Source: a virus. From it: a stretch of 28,772 nucleotides of DNA. The stretch's first letter is position 1. The number at the start of each line of letters is the position of its first letter. The notes beneath the pieces were generated by a model. That model searched no databases. It was given only the letters and a program-made list of their open reading frames with translations, and was not told the DNA's origin. Of this stretch, positions 7,623 through 15,592 are shown piece after piece. Location of the stretch: IMG/VR virus record IMGVR_UViG_3300043466_003939, positions 1-28,772 of that record. One strand, written 5' to 3'. The position numbers were made by a program, and so were the translations under genes.

Positions 7623-8336
7623 TTAAATTTCTAATATTTTCCAATTTCCTTTTTTATCCTCCACAAGACATGTTGAGTTCTCACAAAAATCTCCTGAGTT
7701 CATATAGTCATTTTCAATTTTTGGTTGATGAATATGTCCACATACCGCAACATCGAATCCTTTTTCTTTTGTAAGTCCTTTAGCTCCAGTTTCAAAATCA
7801 GATACAAAATTAATCGCACCTTTGACGGATTGTTTGATGTCATTCGCTAATGAATGGTACTTCAGTTTGAAGGTTTTTCTAATTCTATTATAAATTGTGT
7901 TTAGTTTGATAACAAAATCATAAGACCATCCACCAACAACCGCTAACCATCTAGCCTTCATAATAACAAAGTCTAATACATCACCGTGAAAACAATAATA
8001 ACTTCTCCCATCAACTCCAATATGATTATACATTCTAACAATCTCAATATTGTTTAGTTTGAATGGTATGAAGTCTTTTAAAAAGTCATCGTGATTACCT
8101 CTAATATAAACCACTTTTGTTTTACCTTCAGATAGTTTAATTATCTTTCTAATTATTTTTGTACAATCATTTGTCCATTTACCGTTACTTTTGATTGCCC
8201 ATCCATCAATTATATCTCCGTTTAATATTAAAGTTTCCATCTCATTTTCTTCTAAGAACTTTAATATTTTGTCTGTTTGTGATTGTCTTGCCCCTAAATG
8301 GAGATCACTCATTATTACAGTTTTCCACTTTTTCAT
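7623..8336 (-). CDS. LpxH-like metallophosphoesterase
   Basis: A 237-residue calcineurin-like phosphoesterase with the full metal set: SDLHLG (10-15), NGDIIDGW (39-46), RGNHDDF (79-85), FHGD and CGHIHQPK. The pattern GDIIDGW plus RGNHDDFL is that of the UDP-2,3-diacylglucosamine pyrophosphatase (LpxH-like) branch, which acts in lipid A synthesis. Substrate remains inferred. It overlaps the GNAT gene by four bases and is last in a three-gene operon with a glycosyltransferase, which points to modification of lipid or envelope glycans. It has no tag and no signal peptide. Confidence 0.88.
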   Translation of the reverse strand: MKKWKTVIMSDLHLGARQSQTDKILKFLEENEMETLILNGDIIDGWAIKSNGKWTNDCTKIIRKIIKLSEGKTKVVYIRGNHDDFLKDFIPFKLNNIEIVRMYNHIGVDGRSYYCFHGDVLDFVIMKARWLAVVGGWSYDFVIKLNTIYNRIRKTFKLKYHSLANDIKQSVKGAINFVSDFETGAKGLTKEKGFDVAVCGHIHQPKIENDYMNSGDFCENSTCLVEDKKGNWKILEI

Positions 8337-8683
8337 TTGTTTTTTACAACCTTAAATAATGCCTTCTCAATTGAGAATCCATTGTTTATGAAATATTTGA
8401 GGCTATCAACATTACAGTGAGCATACACAGTTTTATCCGTTTCGTGTATTTTTGAATCTCTATAATTCCAAAGTAATTTATAAATACCTCTGTTTCTGTA
8501 CTCTTCTCTAACATATGCATGACATAAATATATTACGGAATCATGTTCAACATAAGATACAATACCAACTAACTTGTCTTTAATATAACAACCATAATAT
8601 GTTGCATATTCATCGAGTAAATCAGGTTTGATTTCTTTGAAGTTATCGTAAACTTCTTTATAATTTATTTTTGTAATTTCCAT
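8333..8683 (-). CDS. GNAT family N-acetyltransferase
   Basis: A 116-residue protein, short for the family but holding the core fold: a strand GCYIKDKLVGIVSYVE, then LCHAYVREEYRNRGIYKLLW with the acetyl-CoA loop (R-N-R-G-I-Y, near residues 67-72), and the C-terminal SLKYFINNGFSIEKALF typical of GNATs. The acceptor is unknown. It begins directly after the stop of the glycosyltransferase and overlaps the LpxH-like gene, so the three are co-translated. Acetylation of a sugar or lipid made by its neighbours is a fair guess. Confidence 0.8.
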   Translation of the reverse strand: MEITKINYKEVYDNFKEIKPDLLDEYATYYGCYIKDKLVGIVSYVEHDSVIYLCHAYVREEYRNRGIYKLLWNYRDSKIHETDKTVYAHCNVDSLKYFINNGFSIEKALFKVVKNK

Positions 8684-9403
8684 CTACCAATAATTTTGAT
8701 CTTTGGTGAAGTAACTTTTATTTTTGTGATTAAAAAAAGATCCTAAAAATAGTTTTACCATGTAAATTAACCCTTTGTTTTCGAATCTTCTTGGTGGTGT
8801 AAAAACTACATTATTTATTCTACCAAATTTTGTTGGTTTGATTTGTTTAGAAAAATGATAGTCTTCCGCAACTTTAATTTCTTCGTCAAATCCTTTTAAG
8901 TTTTTGAATGTTTCTGTTCTAATCATCATAAATCCACCCAAACAAAATGGTGTGGACCACTTTGACACTAACTGTAGGAAATCAAACAAACGGTAAATGT
9001 AGTTGTATTTACCGTTATCACTTCTGAATTTAGTGGTGACCAAATCAAGATTGTTTTTGTGTATTCTAAGAAATGCCCGTTTAATTATTTTAGGATCTAA
9101 TAGAAATACATCGGCATCCATAAATAAAACATAGGGTGTTGTTACAAGTTTAAATCCGTTGTTTCTTGCTCTTGCAGGAAGACCTCCCTCCATTATGTGT
9201 AAATCAAATCTGTCTCTTCCTGAATCATATTCCAATCTATCCAAAAGATATGGTTTTGTGATACCATCATTAGATGAATCGCAAACAACAACTTTTACAT
9301 TCAAAATGTCTGATTGATAATTTAAAAGATCTAATGTTTTTTCGATAATTCTCTTTTCGTTTTTACAAGGAATTACTATTGTAAGATATTCTTTGAGTTC
9401 CAT
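8684..9403 (-). CDS. Family 2 glycosyltransferase
   Basis: A 239-residue GT-A enzyme. Visible are the nucleotide-binding start LTIVIPCKNE (7-16), GLPARARNNGF, the DxD-type motif FMDADVF, GGFMMIRTETF, and the ED motif VAEDYHFSKQ that normally holds the catalytic base. A short hydrophobic segment near the C-terminus (LIYMVKLFLGSFF) may attach it to the membrane. Donor and acceptor cannot be read from sequence. It is first in the operon with GNAT and the LpxH-like phosphoesterase, and only distantly like the two glycosyltransferases at 14630 and 18568. Confidence 0.87.
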   Translation of the reverse strand: MELKEYLTIVIPCKNEKRIIEKTLDLLNYQSDILNVKVVVCDSSNDGITKPYLLDRLEYDSGRDRFDLHIMEGGLPARARNNGFKLVTTPYVLFMDADVFLLDPKIIKRAFLRIHKNNLDLVTTKFRSDNGKYNYIYRLFDFLQLVSKWSTPFCLGGFMMIRTETFKNLKGFDEEIKVAEDYHFSKQIKPTKFGRINNVVFTPPRRFENKGLIYMVKLFLGSFFNHKNKSYFTKDQNYW

Positions 9404-9434
9404 TAAAAAAGTTTAATCAATTTTTTTAAATAAT

Positions 9435-9459
9435 AAACCCCGTCTTGTGAGTGGAGTTT
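9435..9459 (-). terminator. Possible hairpin in the 9404-9507 gap
   Basis: On the minus strand AAACTCC pairs with GGGGTTT (seven pairs, one G-U) around an 11-base loop, followed by the weakly T-rich ATTATTT. A second small hairpin (GGGT/ACCC) lies at 9461-9473. It sits 50-75 bases past the stop of the 9508 gene and may end its transcript, but lacks a good T-run and lies downstream of a TATTTAT element. Confidence 0.3.
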
Positions 9460-9491
9460 TGGGTGATTTACCCTTTGATAAAATTTATTAG

Positions 9492-9498
9492 ATAAATA
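9492..9498 (-). promoter_or_regulatory. TATTTAT element before the GT/GNAT/LpxH-like operon
   Basis: Minus strand GTGATATTTATC, about ten bases after the stop of the 9508 gene and 93 bases before the ATG at 9403. The distance is longer than for the other elements, so its use is less certain. Confidence 0.3.
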
Positions 9499-9507
9499 TC
9501 ACAAAAA

Positions 9508-11328
9508 TCAAGTTGTTTTCAAATCAGCGTTTTTTTCAGTGTATACTTTTCCTGGATTTTCAATCCTTTTTAACAAATTGTAAGTATCCAAATCTTTTAG
9601 AGAAACTTGACCCGAGTCGTCAATATCAAGTAATGAGGATGCGTCACTATAAAAATTTGACAAATTATTTCTAACATCACCATACAATTCATCGTCTCTT
9701 ATTGTTCTGTTTTTATATTCACCTTTTTTAGTTATTTGATAATTATTCTTATCAATCAGTTCATTTATTTTCGCAACATAGTCGTCAATTGATCCTTCAC
9801 TAGATTGAGTATTAGCCCAATCAAAAAGTTCTTTATTTTCAGGAATGTTATATCCATAATACATTAGTGTGCCACCCTCAGTTCGACTGTACTCGGCACC
9901 TCCCTTTGGTGGTGTCTTTGGAAATTTTCTAAAATAAATTGTACTTATTGTTGGGTGAACAAATGTTTTGTTTATGTAGCTCAACATTAGATTTAAAGTG
10001 TTTGACGCTTTAAGCAATGTCTGTTTTTCGTCTTTTGTATCAGGTATATCATTTTCTTTAGCCACTGTCATAGAAGATCTATCACTTTGCAATTTAGTTC
10101 TATATGTGGTAACATCTGGTTCAACGGCAGTTTCATCAACTTTACTGTCTGCTTTATTTCCACATTTATCTAATGTGACCAACAAAGAACTATCAGACAT
10201 AGGTTTACCTTTATATATTTGTGTGTTGTCTTTGAAAATTGTTACGGTTGGTGTATCTAGATGGCATCCAGTAGATAGTGTACACATATACCAAACATTA
10301 ATTTTATCATTTGTGGACTGATCAATAATTTTTTTAGATTGTTCAGGTGTAACAATAAACTCGTCGTACCTTTTATTTCCAACATCCCCGTTGGCCCCGT
10401 ACTTGGTAGTTCCTAAATACCCATATCCTGGATTTAATCTTTTAGGTCTTATTATTGATCCATCATCAGCTTCGATATAACTGTCTGAGTTGTTTCCATT
10501 TGCGGTATATCCACCATCAACATTGTATAATAGAGTGTCGTTCAAGACCACAAAGAACTCCGCATTGTTACAATTGTGTTTATCGACATCAACTCGTATT
10601 TTCAAGCCTGTTGCGCAACCCTCAGTTATTTTTGTTGTTCCTGTAGTTGGTGAAGTCTGTGGAGACTCAACTTTTTTAACTTCAATAATAACTCTGAAAT
10701 ATTGTTCTTTATCGTATTCTGCTTTGTAGTCTAATGCCGTTTTATCACCGGCCTTAACTAAACTATTGTACTTAGTAGTGCAAAGTCTTTCGTCTGTGGT
10801 ATTCGCAGGACAAAAAGGAGTACCCTTCCAATTAGTCGTCCCACCACTCATATATTCATTTATTTTAAAATCGGTTTGGGTTATACCTTCTTGTTTCCAG
10901 GATTCAAAAATAGGATTTAAATAACTTTTTAATGAATTCAATCTGGCTTTATTAAGATAGTTTTCTTCCACTTTAGTTCCACCTTTTTCGTTATCATTGT
11001 TTGGGATTTTAGATTCCCCACTATAAAGATTTACTTCAACAATATAACCAGAAGGATTCTGTTTTAAGAACTCTTTAATTTTTTCTAAATCTGAATTAAG
11101 GGTTTGATTAACATCCCAATTATATGTTACACCTGCCTTAGTGGTTACAGGACCCTTAAGTCTGTAATAACCAGGTGCGAAATTCACGCTTTTATCGAAT
11201 TTAAGTGCTGATGTTGATGCTTCAGTTTGAGGTTTGTCCTCACCAACTTCCCTAATTAAACCATAAAGGGATAAAATTTCCCTTTTTTCAGATTCAGTTA
11301 TAATCAATCGCCTATTATACTTTGACAC
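9508..11328 (-). CDS. Tagged multidomain protein with OmpA-like region and EF-hand/dockerin-like end
   Basis: A 606-residue protein starting at a GTG at 11328; the first residues SKYNRRLIITESEKREIL form the second type of tag seen here, with ITE at about 10-12. About 75-220 has an alternating pattern (LEKIKEFLKQNPSGYIVEV, then YLNKARLNSLKSYL) that resembles the OmpA-like peptidoglycan-associated fold; this is a tentative match. About 235-385 is a Cys-containing beta-rich region. Near the C-terminus DIDDSGQVSLKDLDTYN is an EF-hand/dockerin-type calcium loop. No signal peptide is present. It may be a virion component or packaged protein. It stands as a single-gene unit, divergent from the UvrC-like gene. 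Confidence 0.75.
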   Translation of the reverse strand: MSKYNRRLIITESEKREILSLYGLIREVGEDKPQTEASTSALKFDKSVNFAPGYYRLKGPVTTKAGVTYNWDVNQTLNSDLEKIKEFLKQNPSGYIVEVNLYSGESKIPNNDNEKGGTKVEENYLNKARLNSLKSYLNPIFESWKQEGITQTDFKINEYMSGGTTNWKGTPFCPANTTDERLCTTKYNSLVKAGDKTALDYKAEYDKEQYFRVIIEVKKVESPQTSPTTGTTKITEGCATGLKIRVDVDKHNCNNAEFFVVLNDTLLYNVDGGYTANGNNSDSYIEADDGSIIRPKRLNPGYGYLGTTKYGANGDVGNKRYDEFIVTPEQSKKIIDQSTNDKINVWYMCTLSTGCHLDTPTVTIFKDNTQIYKGKPMSDSSLLVTLDKCGNKADSKVDETAVEPDVTTYRTKLQSDRSSMTVAKENDIPDTKDEKQTLLKASNTLNLMLSYINKTFVHPTISTIYFRKFPKTPPKGGAEYSRTEGGTLMYYGYNIPENKELFDWANTQSSEGSIDDYVAKINELIDKNNYQITKKGEYKNRTIRDDELYGDVRNNLSNFYSDASSLLDIDDSGQVSLKDLDTYNLLKRIENPGKVYTEKNADLKTT

Positions 11329-11338
11329 TTTTTGATTT

Positions 11339-11345
11339 ATAAATA
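11339..11345 (-). promoter_or_regulatory. TATTTAT element upstream of the 11328 gene
   Basis: Minus strand GATATATTTATAAATC, ten bases before the GTG at 11328, in the 53-base divergent region shared with the UvrC-like gene. Confidence 0.42.
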
Positions 11346-11369
11346 TATCAAAATATAGAATAAATTTCG

Positions 11370-11377
11370 TATATTTG
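11370..11377 (+). promoter_or_regulatory. TAnnTTTG (-7 type) element
   Basis: TATATTTG ends four bases before the GTG at 11382. At the normal distance transcription would start at or next to the start codon, giving a leaderless message. No TTG at the -33 distance is visible. Confidence 0.48.
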
Positions 11378-11381
11378 TATT

Positions 11382-12656
11382 GTGATTACAGAGAAACTTT
11401 CAAATATTCCCCAATCTAGCGGTTGTTACCTTTTCAAAAACAAGAAGGGTCAGATCATCTATGTTGGAAAATCAAAGTTTCTTCCTAAACGAGTGAAGTC
11501 TTACTTTCAAAAAAACCACAAGGATCAGAAGACTTTGTCTTTGGTAAATGAGATCACTGATGTTGAGTTCATGACTACTAATGATGAGAGTCAGGCTTTG
11601 TTATTGGAGGATGAACTTATCAAATCACACAAACCAAAATACAACATCAAAGCAAAAGATGATCGTTCTCGTCGTTGGTTTATCACTTTGAGTAGTGATG
11701 AGTTTCCAAGACTTTTGGTATGTAATCCTTCTAACTTTACCGGTGAAGTTCTTTTGGAATCTACAAGTTCCAACTCTTGTTATGAGATCTATGAAATGGT
11801 CCATGATATTTTCAATCTTAGATCTTGTTCTTACAACTTGACTGAAGAAAATATTCAAAATGAAAAGTTCAAGACTTGTTTGGAGTTTCATCTTGGTCGT
11901 TGTAATGCCCCTTGCATTTCCTCAATCATGAAGTTTTCTTACCTGAAGATTGTAAGTGAGATGAGAGATGTATTTTATTTTCAGTTTGACAAAGTTCGAA
12001 ATCGTTTGAAGAAATACATGAAGTATCACTCTGATCAAATGGAGTTTGAGATTGCTCAATCTTTCAAAACCAAAATGGATGTTGTTGATTTATTGGAGAA
12101 GAAACTTGAGTCATTTCGTGTTCGAAAGTATAGTGATGTTGCAAGATCTTTTAAAGAACAATTTGGTTTATTGAATGTTCCAACTCTTATCGAAGCTTTT
12201 GATAACTCTCACACTGCTGGTGATTGTCAGGTGTCTGCTCTTGTTCGTTACAAGAATGGTAAAACTGATAAGTCAAACTATCGTAAGTTCAACATCAAAA
12301 CTGTGGAGGGTCCTGATGACTATGCTTCTTTCGATGAGGTGTTAAATCGTCGATTCAAACGACTTTTGAATGAGAAACAAGAGTTACCTTCACTTGTTAT
12401 TATTGATGGTGGTAAAGGTCAGTTGGGTGTTGCTAAGAGAGTATTTGAGGATCTTGGTTTATTGAATCGAATTGATTTGATCTCCATTTCAAAAGACGAC
12501 AAACACAGATCATCTACAATCCACAAGATTGATGGATCAAGTTTTGATATTCCAAGAAGTGAGTTTGGGTTTTTGTTAGCCGAGATTCAAAATGAGGTTC
12601 ACCGATTTGTAATTACTTTTCACCGTAAAAAACGAAGTAAATCTGTTATTAGATAA
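11382..12656 (+). CDS. UvrC-like nuclease lacking the C-terminal HhH region
   Basis: A 424-residue protein starting at a GTG. Residues about 10-95 are a UvrC-type GIY-YIG domain: SSGCYLF, IIYVGKS, Arg37, Glu76 and Asn88. Then GRCNAPC matches the small Cys motif of bacterial UvrC, followed by a UVR-like helical stretch. From about 265 the RNase H-like second nuclease domain is present, with AFDNSH (Asp near 273), VIIDGGKGQL and a late EVHRFVITFHRKKR. Cellular UvrC is about 600 residues and ends in helix-hairpin-helix motifs, which are missing here. UvrC cuts both sides of a lesion with UvrA and UvrB. The gene uses many CGN Arg and AAG Lys codons, unlike its AGA/AAA-rich neighbours, suggesting separate origin. 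It overlaps the convergent gene by eight bases. Confidence 0.9.
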   Translation: MITEKLSNIPQSSGCYLFKNKKGQIIYVGKSKFLPKRVKSYFQKNHKDQKTLSLVNEITDVEFMTTNDESQALLLEDELIKSHKPKYNIKAKDDRSRRWFITLSSDEFPRLLVCNPSNFTGEVLLESTSSNSCYEIYEMVHDIFNLRSCSYNLTEENIQNEKFKTCLEFHLGRCNAPCISSIMKFSYLKIVSEMRDVFYFQFDKVRNRLKKYMKYHSDQMEFEIAQSFKTKMDVVDLLEKKLESFRVRKYSDVARSFKEQFGLLNVPTLIEAFDNSHTAGDCQVSALVRYKNGKTDKSNYRKFNIKTVEGPDDYASFDEVLNRRFKRLLNEKQELPSLVIIDGGKGQLGVAKRVFEDLGLLNRIDLISISKDDKHRSSTIHKIDGSSFDIPRSEFGFLLAEIQNEVHRFVITFHRKKRSKSVIR

Positions 12657-13311
12657 ATTTATTATTATAATAGCTTGCAATCCAATCAGCCTTTAATAAA
12701 GGTTCTTGATTTAATATTGAGTCAATACTGACATAATATTTTTCAGTTTCGTAATAAGTCTCTTTATTATATAGATAATTGTCTATGTATTCTTCAACAG
12801 CATCTATAACATCAGTTTTTTCCCCATTTAAAGTTGCCGATGTTGGTTCTACTTTGCTATCAACATAGTAGGTTTCACCATCCTCCCAACCTAATTTCAT
12901 GCCAACAGATTTTATGTTAATCACATACTTTTTATACCCAATAAATGGGGTTCCTGTTGTAAATTCAATTTTTCTTACAGAGTCGAAAACTTTTTGTATT
13001 TTGTTTTTTGTTTCGTTGTTGAGATAAAATTTAGGTGTATCATTCCATGAAACTTCAGGAGTAAATCTATAAGTTACATATTCTCCAAACTCTTGAACTA
13101 TATCCATAAGTTCCTCTTCTACAATCGAATAGAAATAAGAAACTTTATTTGGATTTTCTATTTTAAATTCAATCGGATAATAAGGTTTATTATGTCTTTT
13201 TGATATTATTTCTTCCCCAACTCTAACAGGAATGCATTTTAACCCGTGAAGATCAATTTCATCTCCCGCAAATCTTTTGAATAATTTTAATATTTTTTCT
13301 CTATCCATCAT
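12649..13311 (-). CDS. Protein of unknown function
   Basis: A 220-residue protein starting with two Met codons (13311 or 13308); the first gives an ATGA overlap with the lysozyme gene. The N-terminus MMDREKILKLFKRFAGDEID is amphipathic but lacks the [L/I]xE of the tags. The rest is rich in Tyr, Glu and Lys and looks alpha/beta, with no motif I recognise. A similar-sized helix-then-domain plan is seen in the tagged proteins, so it may be a diverged member. It is the last gene of the lysozyme unit and converges on the UvrC-like gene. Confidence 0.72.
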   Translation of the reverse strand: MMDREKILKLFKRFAGDEIDLHGLKCIPVRVGEEIISKRHNKPYYPIEFKIENPNKVSYFYSIVEEELMDIVQEFGEYVTYRFTPEVSWNDTPKFYLNNETKNKIQKVFDSVRKIEFTTGTPFIGYKKYVINIKSVGMKLGWEDGETYYVDSKVEPTSATLNGEKTDVIDAVEEYIDNYLYNKETYYETEKYYVSIDSILNQEPLLKADWIASYYNNKFI

Positions 13312-14219
13312 ATAAACATTTCTGATTCTTTTTTCCTTCTTGATTCAAGTCCAGGAAAGTCATCAAACAAGTTTTCACTTGTTGTTAAAATTAATTTTTT
13401 TGCCAAATCAAAATCACCTCGTTTAACTGCTTGGATGAAATCTGAAGTTCTTATACCTCTACCCATGTTGAATGACATAGAAACCATTGCATCGTACATT
13501 CCTTGTGTAATTGGTGGTTTGATTCCTTTTTCTTCCCACTCATCCAAAATTCTATTAACAATACTTTCAGCCTCTCTTAAATCATCTTTCAATAATATTT
13601 CAGCATTTTCTTTTGTGATTCTTGTTTTACCTGGCCTTATCTTTGAATGTCTTGGGAGGAAATCAAATCCTTCTTTTTCATTAGGAAATATTGCATGACC
13701 ATAACCAATTGTATAAGCACCATCACCAAGATCGTAGGCAACCAAATTTGGTTCCCCTTTGTTTACAATTGAACCTTCTTCATATTTTAAATGATCTATT
13801 AAACCTTCAGACGATTTTCTTATCCTTAGTGGTACAATTTTTTTGATTGTTTCTTTTTCAACCTCAGCGGCTCTTTCTAATCCAGGTTCAACACTTTTGT
13901 TAATCTGTTTTATTGTTAAAAGTCCAATGAAAGAGTATAGAATATATTTTAGTATTTTTTTTCTAAGTTCAGGTGGAAGGTTTTTAATTTTTTCAACAAC
14001 TTTTTCTAAATACTGAACAGCGTCTTCTTTTGTTTTAACCCATAACTTAGAACGATCAATATCTTTTTTGATACTAGTAAAATCCCATTCCATGTCAGGT
14101 TTAGTTTTACCGTCCTCAACAATTAAAGATATTTTAAAGACCATGTCATCTAAGATACCTTCATATATAATTCTATTATTGAATGATCTGAGTTGTTCTT
14201 CTGTTATTGAAACTTTCAT
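13308..14219 (-). CDS. Tagged, membrane-linked T4-type lysozyme (GH24)
   Basis: A 303-residue protein. It opens with MKVSITEEQLRSF, a tag of the ITE type (residues 5-7). A short hydrophobic stretch at about 88-104 (KILKYILYSFIGLLTI) could be a membrane segment. About 135-303 is a GH24 lysozyme: the catalytic triad is probably Glu148 (YEEGS), Asp163 (AYDLGDG) and Thr170 (YTIGYGHA), as Glu11-Asp20-Thr26 in T4 lysozyme. The C-terminal helical part includes DAMVSMSFNMG, matching the family. It cleaves the glycan chain of peptidoglycan. The N-terminal 130 residues are extra compared with a plain endolysin; with the tag they suggest a virion-associated role rather than timed lysis. No holin was identified beside it. 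Confidence 0.87.
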   Translation of the reverse strand: MKVSITEEQLRSFNNRIIYEGILDDMVFKISLIVEDGKTKPDMEWDFTSIKKDIDRSKLWVKTKEDAVQYLEKVVEKIKNLPPELRKKILKYILYSFIGLLTIKQINKSVEPGLERAAEVEKETIKKIVPLRIRKSSEGLIDHLKYEEGSIVNKGEPNLVAYDLGDGAYTIGYGHAIFPNEKEGFDFLPRHSKIRPGKTRITKENAEILLKDDLREAESIVNRILDEWEEKGIKPPITQGMYDAMVSMSFNMGRGIRTSDFIQAVKRGDFDLAKKLILTTSENLFDDFPGLESRRKKESEMFI

Positions 14220-14223
14220 ATTA

Positions 14224-14230
14224 ATAAATA
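14224..14230 (-). promoter_or_regulatory. TATTTAT element upstream of the lysozyme gene
   Basis: Minus strand TTATATTTATTAAT, four bases before the ATG at 14219, after the stop of the small gene at 14241. Confidence 0.45.
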
Positions 14231-14240
14231 TAAAAGAATT

Positions 14241-14606
14241 CTAAACATACTGAACCTTTGAAATGCAGAGTTCATTAATTCCAAAATAAACAAGTTCATC
14301 TAACAACAATTGTTCATTTTTCCAAAGTCTAATTCTATCATTAAGTGATCTTTTATTGCGATTAACATACCAAGAAGGAAGGTTAGCGTTTTTCAAATCC
14401 GCTTTAATATCAACTTCATAACAATATTTTTGATTAGTTGGAGTGGACCATCTGTTTAGATATTTTCTAATATTTACAACTTCACACTCAACTTCAAAAT
14501 TCCAAATTTTACAAGTAAGCCGGATTGTTTTTTTCTTTAAAAGTTTTTTAACTCTTTTAATATGATCGTCTTTAATTATATACCCTTCTTTAAGTCTGTG
14601 TTCCAT
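14241..14606 (-). CDS. Small basic protein of unknown function
   Basis: A 121-residue, Lys/Arg-rich protein without tag, signal peptide or membrane segment. The first 30 residues are strongly basic (RVKKLLKKKTIRLTCK), followed by mixed alpha/beta sequence. No domain is recognised. A TATCTTTG element lies four bases before the ATG, so it probably has its own host-type promoter, separate from the surface-glycan genes upstream and from the lysozyme downstream. Confidence 0.68.
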   Translation of the reverse strand: MEHRLKEGYIIKDDHIKRVKKLLKKKTIRLTCKIWNFEVECEVVNIRKYLNRWSTPTNQKYCYEVDIKADLKNANLPSWYVNRNKRSLNDRIRLWKNEQLLLDELVYFGINELCISKVQYV

Positions 14607-14610
14607 AAAA

Positions 14611-14618
14611 CAAAGATA
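14611..14618 (-). promoter_or_regulatory. TAnnTTTG (-7 type) element
   Basis: Minus strand TATCTTTG, then TTTT, then the ATG at 14606. The spacing is the same as for the UvrC-like and 25938 genes. No -33 TTG is visible. Confidence 0.45.
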
Positions 14619-14629
14619 AGAAAAAAAAT

Positions 14630-15592
14630 CTATCTTTTAAAATTTCTTTGGATATTTTCAAGTTTTGCCTTTTTTAAAGCACTTGTTATTTTCGATAAAG
14701 TTTGATTATTACTAATAAAATTAACTTCTTGGTAGTCTATTGTTTTTGGTTTTGTATTGTCTGCCATTTTTTTTGGGAGTTTTTCAAACAATCCTGAAAG
14801 TTTTTTACCTCTTTCTTCCTTTCTAATTAAGTCCTGAAGAACCTCATCCTCATTTATATCATCTGAACTCATTAATTGTAAATTTTTATTATAGAATATT
14901 TCTTCATAATTACCAGTTTTGAGTTCTTCTAAAACAATATCCTTGTGGGTTTTTTGTTTACTTATTAGATAATATCTAGTTCTAATTTGTGAAGAATAGT
15001 TTGTTTCAGGATTTACTGTTAAACTTTTTGGGTGTAATCTCCTATCAAATAAAATATCTTGAGTATGATTTAATCTAACATTAGTTTTATATAACCTACC
15101 CATAAAATCCGAATCAGCGGCAACTCTCCAACCTTCAAACCCATTCAAAGACATAAATTTATTTTTTAGAATACCAAAAACACCTTCACCATAAGCGAGT
15201 TTTTCGAAGTTAAATATTCTACCTTTACTTGTTTCTTGAAAATTAATGTACTTTGGTTTTACTAATTGGAAGTGGTCAAGTTTGTTACTAATTTCTTGGA
15301 TCGCATTTTCTCTCATGATGTCATCGGAATCAAAAAAGAAAAGTTTATCGTACTTACTTAGTTTTGCTAAGGTATTTTTGATCACATATGGACCATAATT
15401 TTGATGAAAGAAAAAAAATCTAACTTTAGTTGGAAATTTGTTTTTAATAACAAATTCTAAAGTTTTAATACAGTTATCAATTCCAACGAGAACTTCAAAA
15501 TCAAAGGTAGAGTTGTTCTTTTCAATTGATTCGAACAACTCTACCAAGAATTCTGTATTATTATAAGTTGGAATTATAACACTTAAACTCAT
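14630..15592 (-). CDS. Family 2 glycosyltransferase (paralogue of 18568 C-terminal half)
   Basis: A 320-residue GT-A enzyme: [14 protein letters not shown] (3-16), [23 protein letters not shown], and the metal-binding FFDSDDIM. About 220 residues match the second half of the protein at 18568-20190 (GIDNC-KT, FFF, GPY-I-N, DSDD, RRLH-K-LT near the end), so the two are paralogues. The last 60 residues also correspond (KKM-, D/I/V-rich, basic tail). Its ATG overlaps the stop of the Thr/Pro-repeat protein by four bases, so it is made together with it; a role in glycosylating that protein is an attractive but unproven idea. Confidence 0.88.
   Translation of the reverse strand: MSLSVIIPTYNNTEFLVELFESIEKNNSTFDFEVLVGIDNCIKTLEFVIKNKFPTKVRFFFFHQNYGPYVIKNTLAKLSKYDKLFFFDSDDIMRENAIQEISNKLDHFQLVKPKYINFQETSKGRIFNFEKLAYGEGVFGILKNKFMSLNGFEGWRVAADSDFMGRLYKTNVRLNHTQDILFDRRLHPKSLTVNPETNYSSQIRTRYYLISKQKTHKDIVLEELKTGNYEEIFYNKNLQLMSSDDINEDEVLQDLIRKEERGKKLSGLFEKLPKKMADNTKPKTIDYQEVNFISNNQTLSKITSALKKAKLENIQRNFKR

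Noticed and set aside
14619-14630. T-run after the 14630 glycosyltransferase gene as a terminator
   Set aside because: No convincing hairpin precedes the run of T on the minus strand.
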